Positions 7,182 through 13,681 of a stretch of 13,710 bases of DNA are shown here, piece after piece (within the stretch, counting starts at the first letter, position 1; each line of letters starts with the position of its first letter). This stretch comes from Smithella sp. Its GTDB lineage: Bacteria > Desulfobacterota > Syntrophia > Syntrophales > Smithellaceae. The DNA lies in contig JAAZOZ010000235.1 in assembly GCA_012797505.1 (NCBI GenBank), forward strand, positions 1-13,710. The letters run 5' to 3'. The position numbers and the translations under genes are program-made. The notes under the pieces are model-generated. The model did not search any database and was not told where the DNA came from. It was given only the letters and a program-made list of their open reading frames with translations.

Positions 7182-8132
7182 TCACGAAACACCGCCGAAG
7201 ATTTTTTCCGCGGCCGCCAGGTTTATAACGGATTCGCAGGTCACACCGATGGTTTTAAAGAAGTCGCGCAGCGGGCGTCCGGGACCGATTTCATAAATCG
7301 CGCCGGCGCGGCCGGCCAGCGCCTGCATATTGTCGCGCCATAAAACGGAAGAGGAAAGCTGGTGGACCAGATTGTCCGCAATCCCGTCCGCATCAGCCGG
7401 ATGAAATCCTCCCCGGTAATTGGACGTGACGGCGGGAGCGTTTTGAACATCCCACGAGCCGCTGATCATTTTGAGGGCTTCCCGAAACGGCTCTTCGATT
7501 TTTTTCATGAAGCGGCTGTGAAAAGGCGCGCTGACGTTGAGCGGAACCACCCGGCAGGATTTGGGGCCGGAAAACAGATCCTTGCATCGGTTTCCCGCCT
7601 CGGGCAGGGCCGCCGCTTCGCCGCTCACCACCACCTGATTGGCGGAATTGATGTTGGCGATGTCAACCGGCAAATCCGCCAGAGCGGTCGAAAGCGTCCC
7701 CGCGTCGATGCCTTCGGCGATGATTGCGGCCATCGCGCCCACTCCTACCGGAATCGCTTCCTGCATCAGCCGGCCGCGCGTCCGCACGATCCGGACCGCA
7801 TCGGCAAAGGGCATGACGCCCGCGGCCACCAGCGCCGAAAATTCACCCAGCGAATGGCCGCCGAAGCAGTCGGCTTTCCATCCGTATCGTTCGGCCAGCC
7901 CCCGGAACATGGCCGTTTCCGTCGTCACCAGGCAGGGCTGCGTGTATTCGGTCAGATGCAGGCGGGCATCCTCCTCAAAACAAATGGCCGCCACATCCAG
8001 CCCCAGGGCGTCGGACGCTTCTTCAAACGTTGCCCGGCACACGGGAATGGCATCATAAAAATCTTTTCCCATGCCCTGCCGCTGGGAACCCTGCCCCGGA
8101 AAAACAGCCGCCGTTCCTTTGGCTTCACTCAT
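7182..8132 (-). CDS. Malonyl-CoA acyltransferase (FabD-like)
   Basis: A 316-residue acyltransferase of the FabD/MCAT fold. Visible: GQGSQ (13-17), nucleophile Ser94 in GGHSLGE (91-97), Arg119 in RTRGRLMQEA, which in FabD binds the free carboxylate of malonyl, GAMAAI (132-137) and catalytic His205 in VSAPFHSRFM. Full length for the family. In fatty-acid synthesis FabD moves malonyl from CoA to acyl carrier protein. Here none of the usual fab neighbours (FabH, FabG, ACP, FabF) is present; instead it is first in a unit with an acyl-CoA dehydrogenase and an HSD10-like SDR. Retention of Arg119 argues for a malonyl-type (dicarboxylic) acyl donor. The start follows a clear TAAGGAGAAAG site. It may be the cell's housekeeping FabD or a dedicated paralogue; the window cannot decide. 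Confidence 0.88.
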   Translation of the reverse strand: MSEAKGTAAVFPGQGSQRQGMGKDFYDAIPVCRATFEEASDALGLDVAAICFEEDARLHLTEYTQPCLVTTETAMFRGLAERYGWKADCFGGHSLGEFSALVAAGVMPFADAVRIVRTRGRLMQEAIPVGVGAMAAIIAEGIDAGTLSTALADLPVDIANINSANQVVVSGEAAALPEAGNRCKDLFSGPKSCRVVPLNVSAPFHSRFMKKIEEPFREALKMISGSWDVQNAPAVTSNYRGGFHPADADGIADNLVHQLSSSVLWRDNMQALAGRAGAIYEIGPGRPLRDFFKTIGVTCESVINLAAAEKIFGGVS

Positions 8133-8154
8133 ACTTTCTCCTTACAGATATGCG

Positions 8155-8183
8155 ATCAGAACCTCTGCGTCCCCGCTTCTGAT
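8155..8183. promoter_or_regulatory. Inverted repeat in the FabD-unit leader
   Basis: ATCAGAA (8155-8161) and TTCTGAT (8177-8183) form a perfect 7-bp inverted repeat 15 bases apart, about 20 bases upstream of the FabD-like start in the divergent intergenic region. It could be an operator or a small leader hairpin; chance is also possible. Confidence 0.25.
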
Positions 8184-8255
8184 TCCGGATGTTGATGTGT
8201 ATGCACTGCGAACAGGCCGGCGCACGGACAAAACCGCGCTGGCCGGGCGCCGGGG

Positions 8256-8283
8256 TTGACATTCCGGCGCTTCATGGTAGAGA
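8256..8283 (+). promoter_or_regulatory. Candidate sigma70-type promoter for the DNA glycosylase
   Basis: A perfect TTGACA (8256-8261), a 16-base spacer and TAGAGA (8278-8283) preceded by TGG, resembling an extended -10. It lies in the 216-base divergent region and points at the glycosylase, leaving a leader of roughly 60 bases. I saw no comparably good promoter facing the FabD-like unit. Confidence 0.5.
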
Positions 8284-8348
8284 GGACTTAAAACGAAGCG
8301 CAGGCGGAAGTCAAGTTGAAATTGAAAACCACCGGGCAGGTGAGCGGC

Positions 8349-8939
8349 ATGAGCATTCTGGAAAGAGCCTTTTATGCGCGGCCGACAATTACGGTCGCGC
8401 GGGAACTCCTGGGGAAAAAACTGGTGCGTCAAACGGACGGCGCAAAACTGTCGGGCGTCATCATCGAGACGGAAGCCTATTGCGGAAGCTCGGACAGCGC
8501 CTGCCACGCCCACCGGGGGAAAACGCCCCGCAACACCGTCATGTTCGGCCGGCCGGGCGTGGCCTATGTCTATTTCACCTACGGGATGCATTACCTGCTG
8601 AACCTGGTGACCGAGGAGGAGGGAAATCCCTGCGCGGTGCTCGTGCGGGCTCTTCTGCCCCTTTCCGGCCTCGAAGAAATGCAGTCCAGGAGAAAAAAAC
8701 ACGGAAAAGAACTGACCAACGGACCCGCCAAACTGTGTCAGGCGCTGGCAATCGACAAATCCCTGAACGGCTGGGACCTGACCCTGGGAGAGCGTTTATG
8801 GGTGGAGAACGATCAAAGTGTGCAAACCCGCGACATTTTATCTACGCCCAGAATCGGCATCGATTACGCCCGTGAGAAGGACCGGAAAGCGCCGTGGCGG
8901 TTCCTGATTCGTCCGGGAGCCGAAACACAACGGTTGTAA
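8349..8939 (+). CDS. 3-methyladenine DNA glycosylase (AAG/MPG family)
   Basis: A 196-residue DNA repair glycosylase that removes alkylated and deaminated purines by base flipping. Residues equivalent to human AAG are present: catalytic Glu42 in IETEAY (39-44), intercalating Tyr44, His53, TPRN (59-62), Tyr75 in YVYFTYGMHY (73-82), Asn85, and GPAKLCQALAI in the C-terminal half. Length is right for the bacterial family. An in-frame TTG at 8316 would add 11 residues, but the ATG at 8349 has AGGTGAG (8338-8344) at good distance and begins just before the conserved domain, so it is preferred. The gene is divergent from the FabD-like unit, convergent with the permease gene and appears monocistronic. 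Confidence 0.93.
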   Translation: MSILERAFYARPTITVARELLGKKLVRQTDGAKLSGVIIETEAYCGSSDSACHAHRGKTPRNTVMFGRPGVAYVYFTYGMHYLLNLVTEEEGNPCAVLVRALLPLSGLEEMQSRRKKHGKELTNGPAKLCQALAIDKSLNGWDLTLGERLWVENDQSVQTRDILSTPRIGIDYAREKDRKAPWRFLIRPGAETQRL

Positions 8940-8976
8940 ACCGCGAATGTCCGCAACGCAGTACGGCACGGAAAGA

Positions 8977-10056
8977 TCAGCCAGTCTCTCCGCCGGAAGA
9001 ATCCGTTTTGGCCTCGGAAGAGAGATCCAGAAACAATTTCCAGCTGGCCAGGAAAAAGGAGGCGACCACCGGCCCCAGGACGAAGCCGGAAAATCCGAAA
9101 ACAGCGATGCCGCCCAGGGTGGACAGAAAAATCAGCAGCGGATGCATCTGGATGTCCTTGCCCAGCAAAATCGGACGGAGCAGGTTGTCCACGGAACTGA
9201 TCACCACGACGCCGAAGAAAAGGATGGCGATTCCCTGCCAGACATGCCCCATCGCGAGCATGATGATGCCCGCGGGCGCCCAGATGATCGCGTTGCCGAT
9301 GGCGGGCACAATGGACAATCCGACCATCAGCACGCCCCAGATCAGCGGATTGCTGATTCCCGTGAAATAAAAAACCAGCCCGCCCAAAAGCCCCTGAATG
9401 CCGCCGATGACAAAAGTGAATTTCAGCGCGGCCTTCGACGTGACGAGAAATTCGGACGTAAAGGTATGGATATGGGTTTCATTCACCGGCAGATGGCGTA
9501 CAATGCTTCCAAACAACTGCTTCCCGTCGCGGAAAAAATAAAACAGGCAGTAGAGCGCCACGGCGAATTTGACCAGGAAAACCACCGTATTCTGCGTAAA
9601 CGCCGACAGATTCTTGACCAGAAATTCGGTAAAGGTTTTTAAAAGTTCGACGGATTTATCGGTGATGAATGCATGATCCAGTTGAAAACGCGCCAGCAGG
9701 GGATGGCTGCTGACGGACTGGAGGAAGCCGGTGATGGTTTGCATCCACGAACCGCCGTTTTGATTAATGGACTGGTAGAGATCAAGGGACTGCCCGACGA
9801 GCAGGCTGAAAATCAGCCCGACCGGAAGAATCATTGTAAGAAAGACCGCTGTAAGCGCCAGCCCCGCCGAGACATTCGGATTTTTAAACTTCCGCCGCAG
9901 CCACTCGTTGACGGGTTCAAAAATGGCCGCCAGCAAAACCGCCCAGAAGATTGCAAAGAAAAACGGCTTCAGGATCTCGCCCAGAAGCCAGGTCACCGCG
10001 CCCAGAACCAGAAAAAAGATCAACAGAGGGAAACCCGCCAGCAGTTTGTTGAACAT
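8977..10056 (-). CDS. AI-2E family transporter (PerM/YdiK-like permease)
   Basis: A 359-residue polytopic membrane protein of the AI-2E transporter family (PF01594 type). Hydrophobic segments lie near residues 8-26, 31-47, 65-87 and 150-175, with a cluster over the C-terminal half. A soluble loop of about 60 residues (90-150) separates the N- and C-terminal groups, as is usual for the family. The hallmark C-terminal stretch is present: SVDNLLRPILLGK followed by HPLLIFLSTLGGIAVFGFSGFVLGP. Members are proposed exporters of diverse small molecules or ions; the autoinducer-2 name comes from one member and does not establish a quorum-sensing role. It is downstream of the PHP gene with a 15-base gap, and its AAGGAGG ribosome site overlaps the upstream stop, implying coupled translation. 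Confidence 0.92.
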   Translation of the reverse strand: MFNKLLAGFPLLIFFLVLGAVTWLLGEILKPFFFAIFWAVLLAAIFEPVNEWLRRKFKNPNVSAGLALTAVFLTMILPVGLIFSLLVGQSLDLYQSINQNGGSWMQTITGFLQSVSSHPLLARFQLDHAFITDKSVELLKTFTEFLVKNLSAFTQNTVVFLVKFAVALYCLFYFFRDGKQLFGSIVRHLPVNETHIHTFTSEFLVTSKAALKFTFVIGGIQGLLGGLVFYFTGISNPLIWGVLMVGLSIVPAIGNAIIWAPAGIIMLAMGHVWQGIAILFFGVVVISSVDNLLRPILLGKDIQMHPLLIFLSTLGGIAVFGFSGFVLGPVVASFFLASWKLFLDLSSEAKTDSSGGETG

Positions 10057-10071
10057 CGGGAAGCGCCTCCT

Positions 10072-10974
10072 TTACCTCAGCGGATGCAGCCTGTTTCTCC
10101 TGCGGTAGATGCGCAGTTGGAGCTGCCTCCGGATCAGGATGGATTTGACGTGAATCAGCCGGTAACTGTAGCGGATATTTTTCCCCAGCCGCTCCGGATA
10201 CGCCGCGACGGGCACATTCAGCTTCGACGTGCCGGCGGCCACTTTTCGAAACAGGTTGATCTCCTTGCCGATCACCCGGGCGCTTCCGTTTTTTATCGCA
10301 TCCAGCATCGCTGGGCCCGTGGGTTCGCAGCAGGCATACGTTACGACCTTGCCCATATGATACAGGGAGTGGCCGTCGCTGCCGCCGGTGATCGCTTTTT
10401 TCAGGTAAAGCCCCAGCAGCGTGCAGCGCAAATTCCAGCGGTGAATATTTTCGGCGTTGATCACTTCCACGCCGTCTGCGGCGTCGAGCAGGCGCTCCAG
10501 CCGGGCCTGCTCGAAATTCAGGTTGCAGATTCCCGTGTAGGCCACACAGTAGGGGTGCGGGAAAATCGTTACGGAGGGAAAAAGCTTTGCCGAGTGGACG
10601 ATCTCTTCCATGGAGAGCCTTGTGGAACTCATGATCTCCCGACCCAGAAAAGGCTGAATATATTTCGTATAAAACTTTTTCAAATGCCGGCTTTCATAAA
10701 AATACACCAGGATGTGCGTGCCCTCCCGGGAGGTGATTTCAATGCCGGGAATGCTCGGCACATCGCGGTACTGGGCTATTTCCAGGGCGCTTTCGATGTC
10801 ATTATGATCGGTGATCGCAACCCCAACGCCCAGGATCCGCGCCCGGTGAGCGATGGCCCGCACACTGTCGCGGCCGTCGGTGCGGCAGGTATGAAAATGC
10901 ATATCGAACACCGCATGATCTTTGCGCAAAAGCGCAAGATCCGGTTTTTCAAAAAGAATTCTTTCGTCGTTCAT
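10072..10974 (-). CDS. PHP-domain metal-dependent phosphoesterase
   Basis: A 300-residue PHP-domain protein. Metal-ligand motifs in order: D24-M-H26-F-H28 followed by TDG (32-34), TDHND (55-59), PGIE79, FPHP (138-141, His140) and GGSDGH (197-202). These match polymerase and histidinol phosphatase proteins that use two or three metal ions for phosphate ester hydrolysis; nearest characterised relatives include nucleoside 3',5'-bisphosphate and 5'-3' oligonucleotide phosphatases, but the substrate cannot be read from sequence. The last 35 or so residues are strikingly basic (IRRQLQLRIYRRRNRLHPLR), possibly a nucleic-acid or membrane contact. Two ATGs lie six bases apart at 10980 and 10974; GGTGA sits seven bases before the second but only one before the first, so 10974 is preferred. 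First gene of a pair with the permease. Confidence 0.85.
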   Translation of the reverse strand: MNDERILFEKPDLALLRKDHAVFDMHFHTCRTDGRDSVRAIAHRARILGVGVAITDHNDIESALEIAQYRDVPSIPGIEITSREGTHILVYFYESRHLKKFYTKYIQPFLGREIMSSTRLSMEEIVHSAKLFPSVTIFPHPYCVAYTGICNLNFEQARLERLLDAADGVEVINAENIHRWNLRCTLLGLYLKKAITGGSDGHSLYHMGKVVTYACCEPTGPAMLDAIKNGSARVIGKEINLFRKVAAGTSKLNVPVAAYPERLGKNIRYSYRLIHVKSILIRRQLQLRIYRRRNRLHPLR

Positions 10975-11007
10975 CGTCATTTCACCGGTTTTCGTTGTCC
11001 GCGGAGT

Positions 11008-11036
11008 TGTTTAGCACAGATCCCCGGGAATCACAA
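11008..11036 (-). promoter_or_regulatory. Candidate promoter for the PHP/permease unit
   Basis: On the minus strand, TTGTGA (11036-11031), a 17-base spacer and TAAACA (11013-11008), with TG one base before the -10 hexamer as in extended -10 promoters. It is 34 bases upstream of the preferred PHP start and back-to-back with the candidate promoter of the HD hydrolase. Confidence 0.4.
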
Positions 11037-11078
11037 ACGCGTCTGCGCCATGTCCTGTCGCATCTCCTCCCGGCGCAT

Positions 11079-11107
11079 TTGCGGGAAGACCCCGCCTGTG
11101 GTATGCT
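11079..11107 (+). promoter_or_regulatory. Candidate promoter for the HD hydrolase
   Basis: TTGCGG (11079-11084), exactly 17 bases, then TATGCT (11102-11107). The predicted transcript would begin about seven bases on, at or next to the ATG at 11115, which would make the mRNA leaderless. Consistent with that, there is no convincing ribosome site before the ATG. Confidence 0.35.
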
Positions 11108-11114
11108 GAAGACC

Positions 11115-11693
11115 ATGAAACCGCAACATCCGCAAGGCGACCTGACCTTATTCTTACAGGCCCTGAACTTTTCAGCAGGAAAGCACCGCGACCAGCGGAG
11201 AAAGGATTCGGCCGCGTCGCCGTACATCAACCATCCGATCGAAGTCGCCTGTCTGTTATGGACGGTAGGCGGCGTTCATGACGAAGCCGCGATTCTGGCC
11301 GCGATTCTCCACGACACGATTGAAGACACGGACACCACGCCGGAAGAAATCCGCACCCGCTTCGGCGACGACGTGCTCGGTCTGGTGCTGGAAATGAGCG
11401 ACGACAAAAGCCTGCCCAAACAGGAAAGAAAACGCAAACAGATTGTCCACTCCCCCCGGTTGTCGCTGCGCGCCAAACAGATCAAGCTGGCCGATAAAAT
11501 CTGCAACGTTCACGATATCGCTTTTTCCCCGCCGGAAGGCTGGCCGCTTGCGAGGAGAATCGACTACCTGCAATGGGCCCGGGAGGTCATCGACGGCCTG
11601 CGGGGCGCCAATGCATTGCTGGAAGAGCGCTTCGATGAAACGCTGGTGTTGGCCCGGCAAAAGCTGGCCTCGGAAAGCGATGGCAGCCCGTAA
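11115..11693 (+). CDS. Small HD-domain hydrolase, MESH1/SpoT-hydrolase-like (possible small alarmone hydrolase)
   Basis: A 192-residue single-domain HD phosphohydrolase. It matches the hydrolase half of RelA/SpoT proteins and stand-alone MESH1-type enzymes: AGKHRDQRRKD (21-31), YINHP (37-41, metal ligand His40), ILHDTIEDTDTT (64-75, His66-Asp67), RFGDDV (82-87) and KLADKICNV (124-132, Asp127 and Asn131). No synthetase, TGS or ACT domain is present. Such small enzymes hydrolyse (p)ppGpp, or in some cases act as NADPH phosphatases, with Mn2+. A TTG at 10995 would add 40 residues of unconserved, Arg/Pro-rich sequence; the ATG at 11115 starts where the domain begins and is preferred (ATG 11103 is also possible). 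Divergent from the PHP gene; its TAA stop directly abuts the stop of the convergent transglutaminase gene. Confidence 0.85.
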   Translation: MKPQHPQGDLTLFLQALNFSAGKHRDQRRKDSAASPYINHPIEVACLLWTVGGVHDEAAILAAILHDTIEDTDTTPEEIRTRFGDDVLGLVLEMSDDKSLPKQERKRKQIVHSPRLSLRAKQIKLADKICNVHDIAFSPPEGWPLARRIDYLQWAREVIDGLRGANALLEERFDETLVLARQKLASESDGSP

Positions 11694-13616
11694 TCACTTC
11701 ACCGTCATCCCGACCACCCGGTAGTTGAATTCATAGTTGAGCGCTCCGCTCCAATCCTGTGCGAAGACGCTCTTGTAGCGGGTGCCGTAAACCGGCCCGA
11801 CCGGCTTGCCGTAGGTATAAAACCAGTTCATAATCGGCGTGCCCGAAAATCCCAGAGCGATCCAGTAGGCGCCGGGCATCAAAACCGGCCTTTCCTTGTC
11901 GCTGAATTTGAAATCCACCCAGCGATAACCGGGCTTGCCGGAAATATCCTCCAGGCTGATCATCTGCGTCGTGTGCAAAATATCCCCGGGCTTGCCGTCC
12001 TGATCCTTGAAAATATCGACCCAGATCCAGCCCTCGCCTCCGAATTTATGCAGCGCCAGCCCCACCTGATCGATCGTCACCGGTTTGGCCAATTCCACAA
12101 CCTGGGCATACTGCGTCGCGTTGGTGGTCACGTATTCCGATGTTTCCACCAGAAAGTTTCTCGACATTTCAAAGGAATCCTTGCCTTTGGCTTTGGTTTC
12201 GCGGGGAAACGCAAAATCCACATTTTCCGGATATTCCAGATTGCCGAAAACGAAAGGCATCTTGTACTCCCAGGCCTTTGGAGGCTTCACCGGGGGCACA
12301 GGCTTGGGCGGTTCAGGCACAGGCTTGGGCGGTTCAGGCGCAGGCACCGGCGGAACGGGTATGGGGGGCGCCGGAACAGGAGGTGTGGGAACCGGCGGGG
12401 CCGGTACCGGCGGTACAGGTGCAGGAGGAGTCGGTTTGGGCGGTTCAGGCGCGGGAACCGGCGGCGCGGGCACGGGGGGCGCCGGAACCGGAGGTGCGGG
12501 AACCGGCGGGGCCGGTACCGGCGGCGCGGGAGTTGGTTCGGGCGCGGCAGGAACCTCCAGACGGGCCAGAACATCAGGACCCAAGAGCAGATTCTTCGGG
12601 CCGTGCGCCTGACGCTGCGCCGTTACCTTGGTGGCATCGGAAAGGAAATTTCCGCCGATGGTTTCCTGCAGCGTCGGTTTGCTGCGCGCCCCGGCGCTCT
12701 GGGCCCAGCGGACCAGGCCGTCATTCTTTGTTTCGTTGTTGTCCACGCCGACTTCGATGCGCACAAAACGGTTGGAAATGAAAAACTGCATATTCTGCGG
12801 ATCATAGGGAATCCATCCCAGATCGGGGTACCAGACTTCCACCCAGGAGTGCCTGCCCTGCCCCATCTTAAAGGTCAGTGTGCCTTTTTCCCAGGACACG
12901 TTAAACGGCTGGTTCATCGTGACGCCGTTGACAATCCGCACCGGCACCCCCGCATTGCGCAGGAGGGCCGCGGTCAGATGGGAATAGTTCTGGCAGTTGC
13001 CCCTGCCGGTGCGGAGCGCGTAGAGCGCATCGTACTGCGGCGGGGGGTTTACGTAACGGACATGGTCCACCACGTAGCTCACCACTTTCTGTACGGCTTC
13101 AAACTGCGTTTTCGACCCGCGGGTGAGTTTCTGCGAAAGTTCCCCAATGGCCGGATCATTGGTCTGCACCTGCTCCGAGGCCTGCAGATAGTCCTTCAAA
13201 TTGCCGGGGACGGACGCGAGCGGAAAAGGCGCGACAGAGTCAATCGCTTTCAGACCGGTGCTCGTTTGCGCGTCAAACGACACCACCGCGTCAATGCTTT
13301 TCGGAACATCGGTCCAGGTTGCCTGAATGGTTTTATTGCCGCGGGCGTCCTTGAGCGTTTTTTTCTCCTGGGCGTCGGGGGTAAACGTTATTTTGAAATT
13401 GGTGATTTTCTGGCTGTAGGTGGGAGAATCAAAACTGGACGGCTCGACAAAACTCATGACCAATTTTCTCATCGAATCGCCCGCCACGATCTGGTGCTGC
13501 AATTCGTAGTGGATCGTCGAGTCCATCTCCCCCATGACCGTAAAGTTCTCGGCCGAAGCCGGCAAAGCGGCAAACAACAGCGATGCGATCAGTGCGGCTT
13601 TCAGACTTTTGAGCAT
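11694..13616 (-). CDS. Secreted transglutaminase-like protein with Pro-rich linker and C-terminal beta-sandwich-like domain
   Basis: A 640-residue exported protein. Residues 1-22 form a Sec signal peptide (hydrophobic core, ALPASA cleavage site, no lipobox Cys). About 23-165 is a beta-rich N-terminal region. About 170-275 is a transglutaminase-like core with an intact Cys-His-Asp triad: Cys208 in GRGNCQNYSHLTAALLRNAG, His256 in GRHSWVEVWYP and Asp272 in IPYDPQ. Residues 356-447 are an almost uninterrupted Pro/Val/Ala/Lys linker made of PVPAP repeats. About 448-640 resembles bacterial beta-sandwich anchor-type modules (patterns DQDGKPGDIL, LMPGAYWIALGFSG and a YEFNYRVVG end). Bacterial members are usually cysteine peptidases, amidases or cross-linkers rather than proven transglutaminases; the periplasm or cell surface is the likely site. 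A GGGGGAGA ribosome site precedes the ATG. Apparently monocistronic. Confidence 0.85.
   Translation of the reverse strand: MLKSLKAALIASLLFAALPASAENFTVMGEMDSTIHYELQHQIVAGDSMRKLVMSFVEPSSFDSPTYSQKITNFKITFTPDAQEKKTLKDARGNKTIQATWTDVPKSIDAVVSFDAQTSTGLKAIDSVAPFPLASVPGNLKDYLQASEQVQTNDPAIGELSQKLTRGSKTQFEAVQKVVSYVVDHVRYVNPPPQYDALYALRTGRGNCQNYSHLTAALLRNAGVPVRIVNGVTMNQPFNVSWEKGTLTFKMGQGRHSWVEVWYPDLGWIPYDPQNMQFFISNRFVRIEVGVDNNETKNDGLVRWAQSAGARSKPTLQETIGGNFLSDATKVTAQRQAHGPKNLLLGPDVLARLEVPAAPEPTPAPPVPAPPVPAPPVPAPPVPAPPVPAPEPPKPTPPAPVPPVPAPPVPTPPVPAPPIPVPPVPAPEPPKPVPEPPKPVPPVKPPKAWEYKMPFVFGNLEYPENVDFAFPRETKAKGKDSFEMSRNFLVETSEYVTTNATQYAQVVELAKPVTIDQVGLALHKFGGEGWIWVDIFKDQDGKPGDILHTTQMISLEDISGKPGYRWVDFKFSDKERPVLMPGAYWIALGFSGTPIMNWFYTYGKPVGPVYGTRYKSVFAQDWSGALNYEFNYRVVGMTVK
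12276..12551 (-). repeat. In-gene tandem repeat coding for PVPAP units
   Basis: This GC-rich stretch encodes residues 356-447 of the secreted protein. The period is about 15 bases (five codons, PVPAP), with degenerate copies and longer PAPEPPKP-type units that recur at least twice and divide the tract into blocks. Codons differ between copies, so selection on the protein rather than only recent slippage is suggested, but copy-number variation between strains would be expected. Confidence 0.8.
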
Positions 13617-13651
13617 AGCAGGTCTCCCCCGTCGGATATTTAAACGGCTCC

Positions 13652-13681
13652 ATCATAAATGAGGTGCGCCGGGAATGTCAA
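13652..13681 (-). promoter_or_regulatory. Consensus sigma70-type promoter for the secreted transglutaminase-like protein
   Basis: On the minus strand, perfect TTGACA (13681-13676), an 18-base spacer and TATGAT (13657-13652), five of six matches to the -10 consensus. It lies 36 bases upstream of the ATG at 13616 and is preceded by an AT-rich tract running to the window edge, as expected for an UP-like element. Confidence 0.7.

Noticed and set aside
8316..8348. TTG start adding 11 residues to the DNA glycosylase
   Set aside because: The ATG at 8349 has a better-spaced AGGTGAG and begins just before the conserved domain.
8977..10056. Quorum-sensing (autoinducer-2) system
   Set aside because: The family name alone does not show AI-2 transport, and there is no luxS or lsr-type gene nearby.
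9673..11109. Plus-strand open frame of 478 codons
   Set aside because: Overlaps the permease and PHP genes in antisense, has low-complexity composition and shows no domain.
10995..11114. TTG start adding 40 residues to the HD hydrolase
   Set aside because: The added residues are unconserved, overlap both promoter candidates, and have no ribosome site.
12276..12551. CRISPR-like array
   Set aside because: The period is five codons with no unique spacers, and it codes for an in-frame Pro-rich linker.
11973..13643. Plus-strand open frame of 556 codons, very Arg/Gly-rich
   Set aside because: Antisense of the secreted protein; its Arg-rich centre is just the complement of the Pro-repeat codons.
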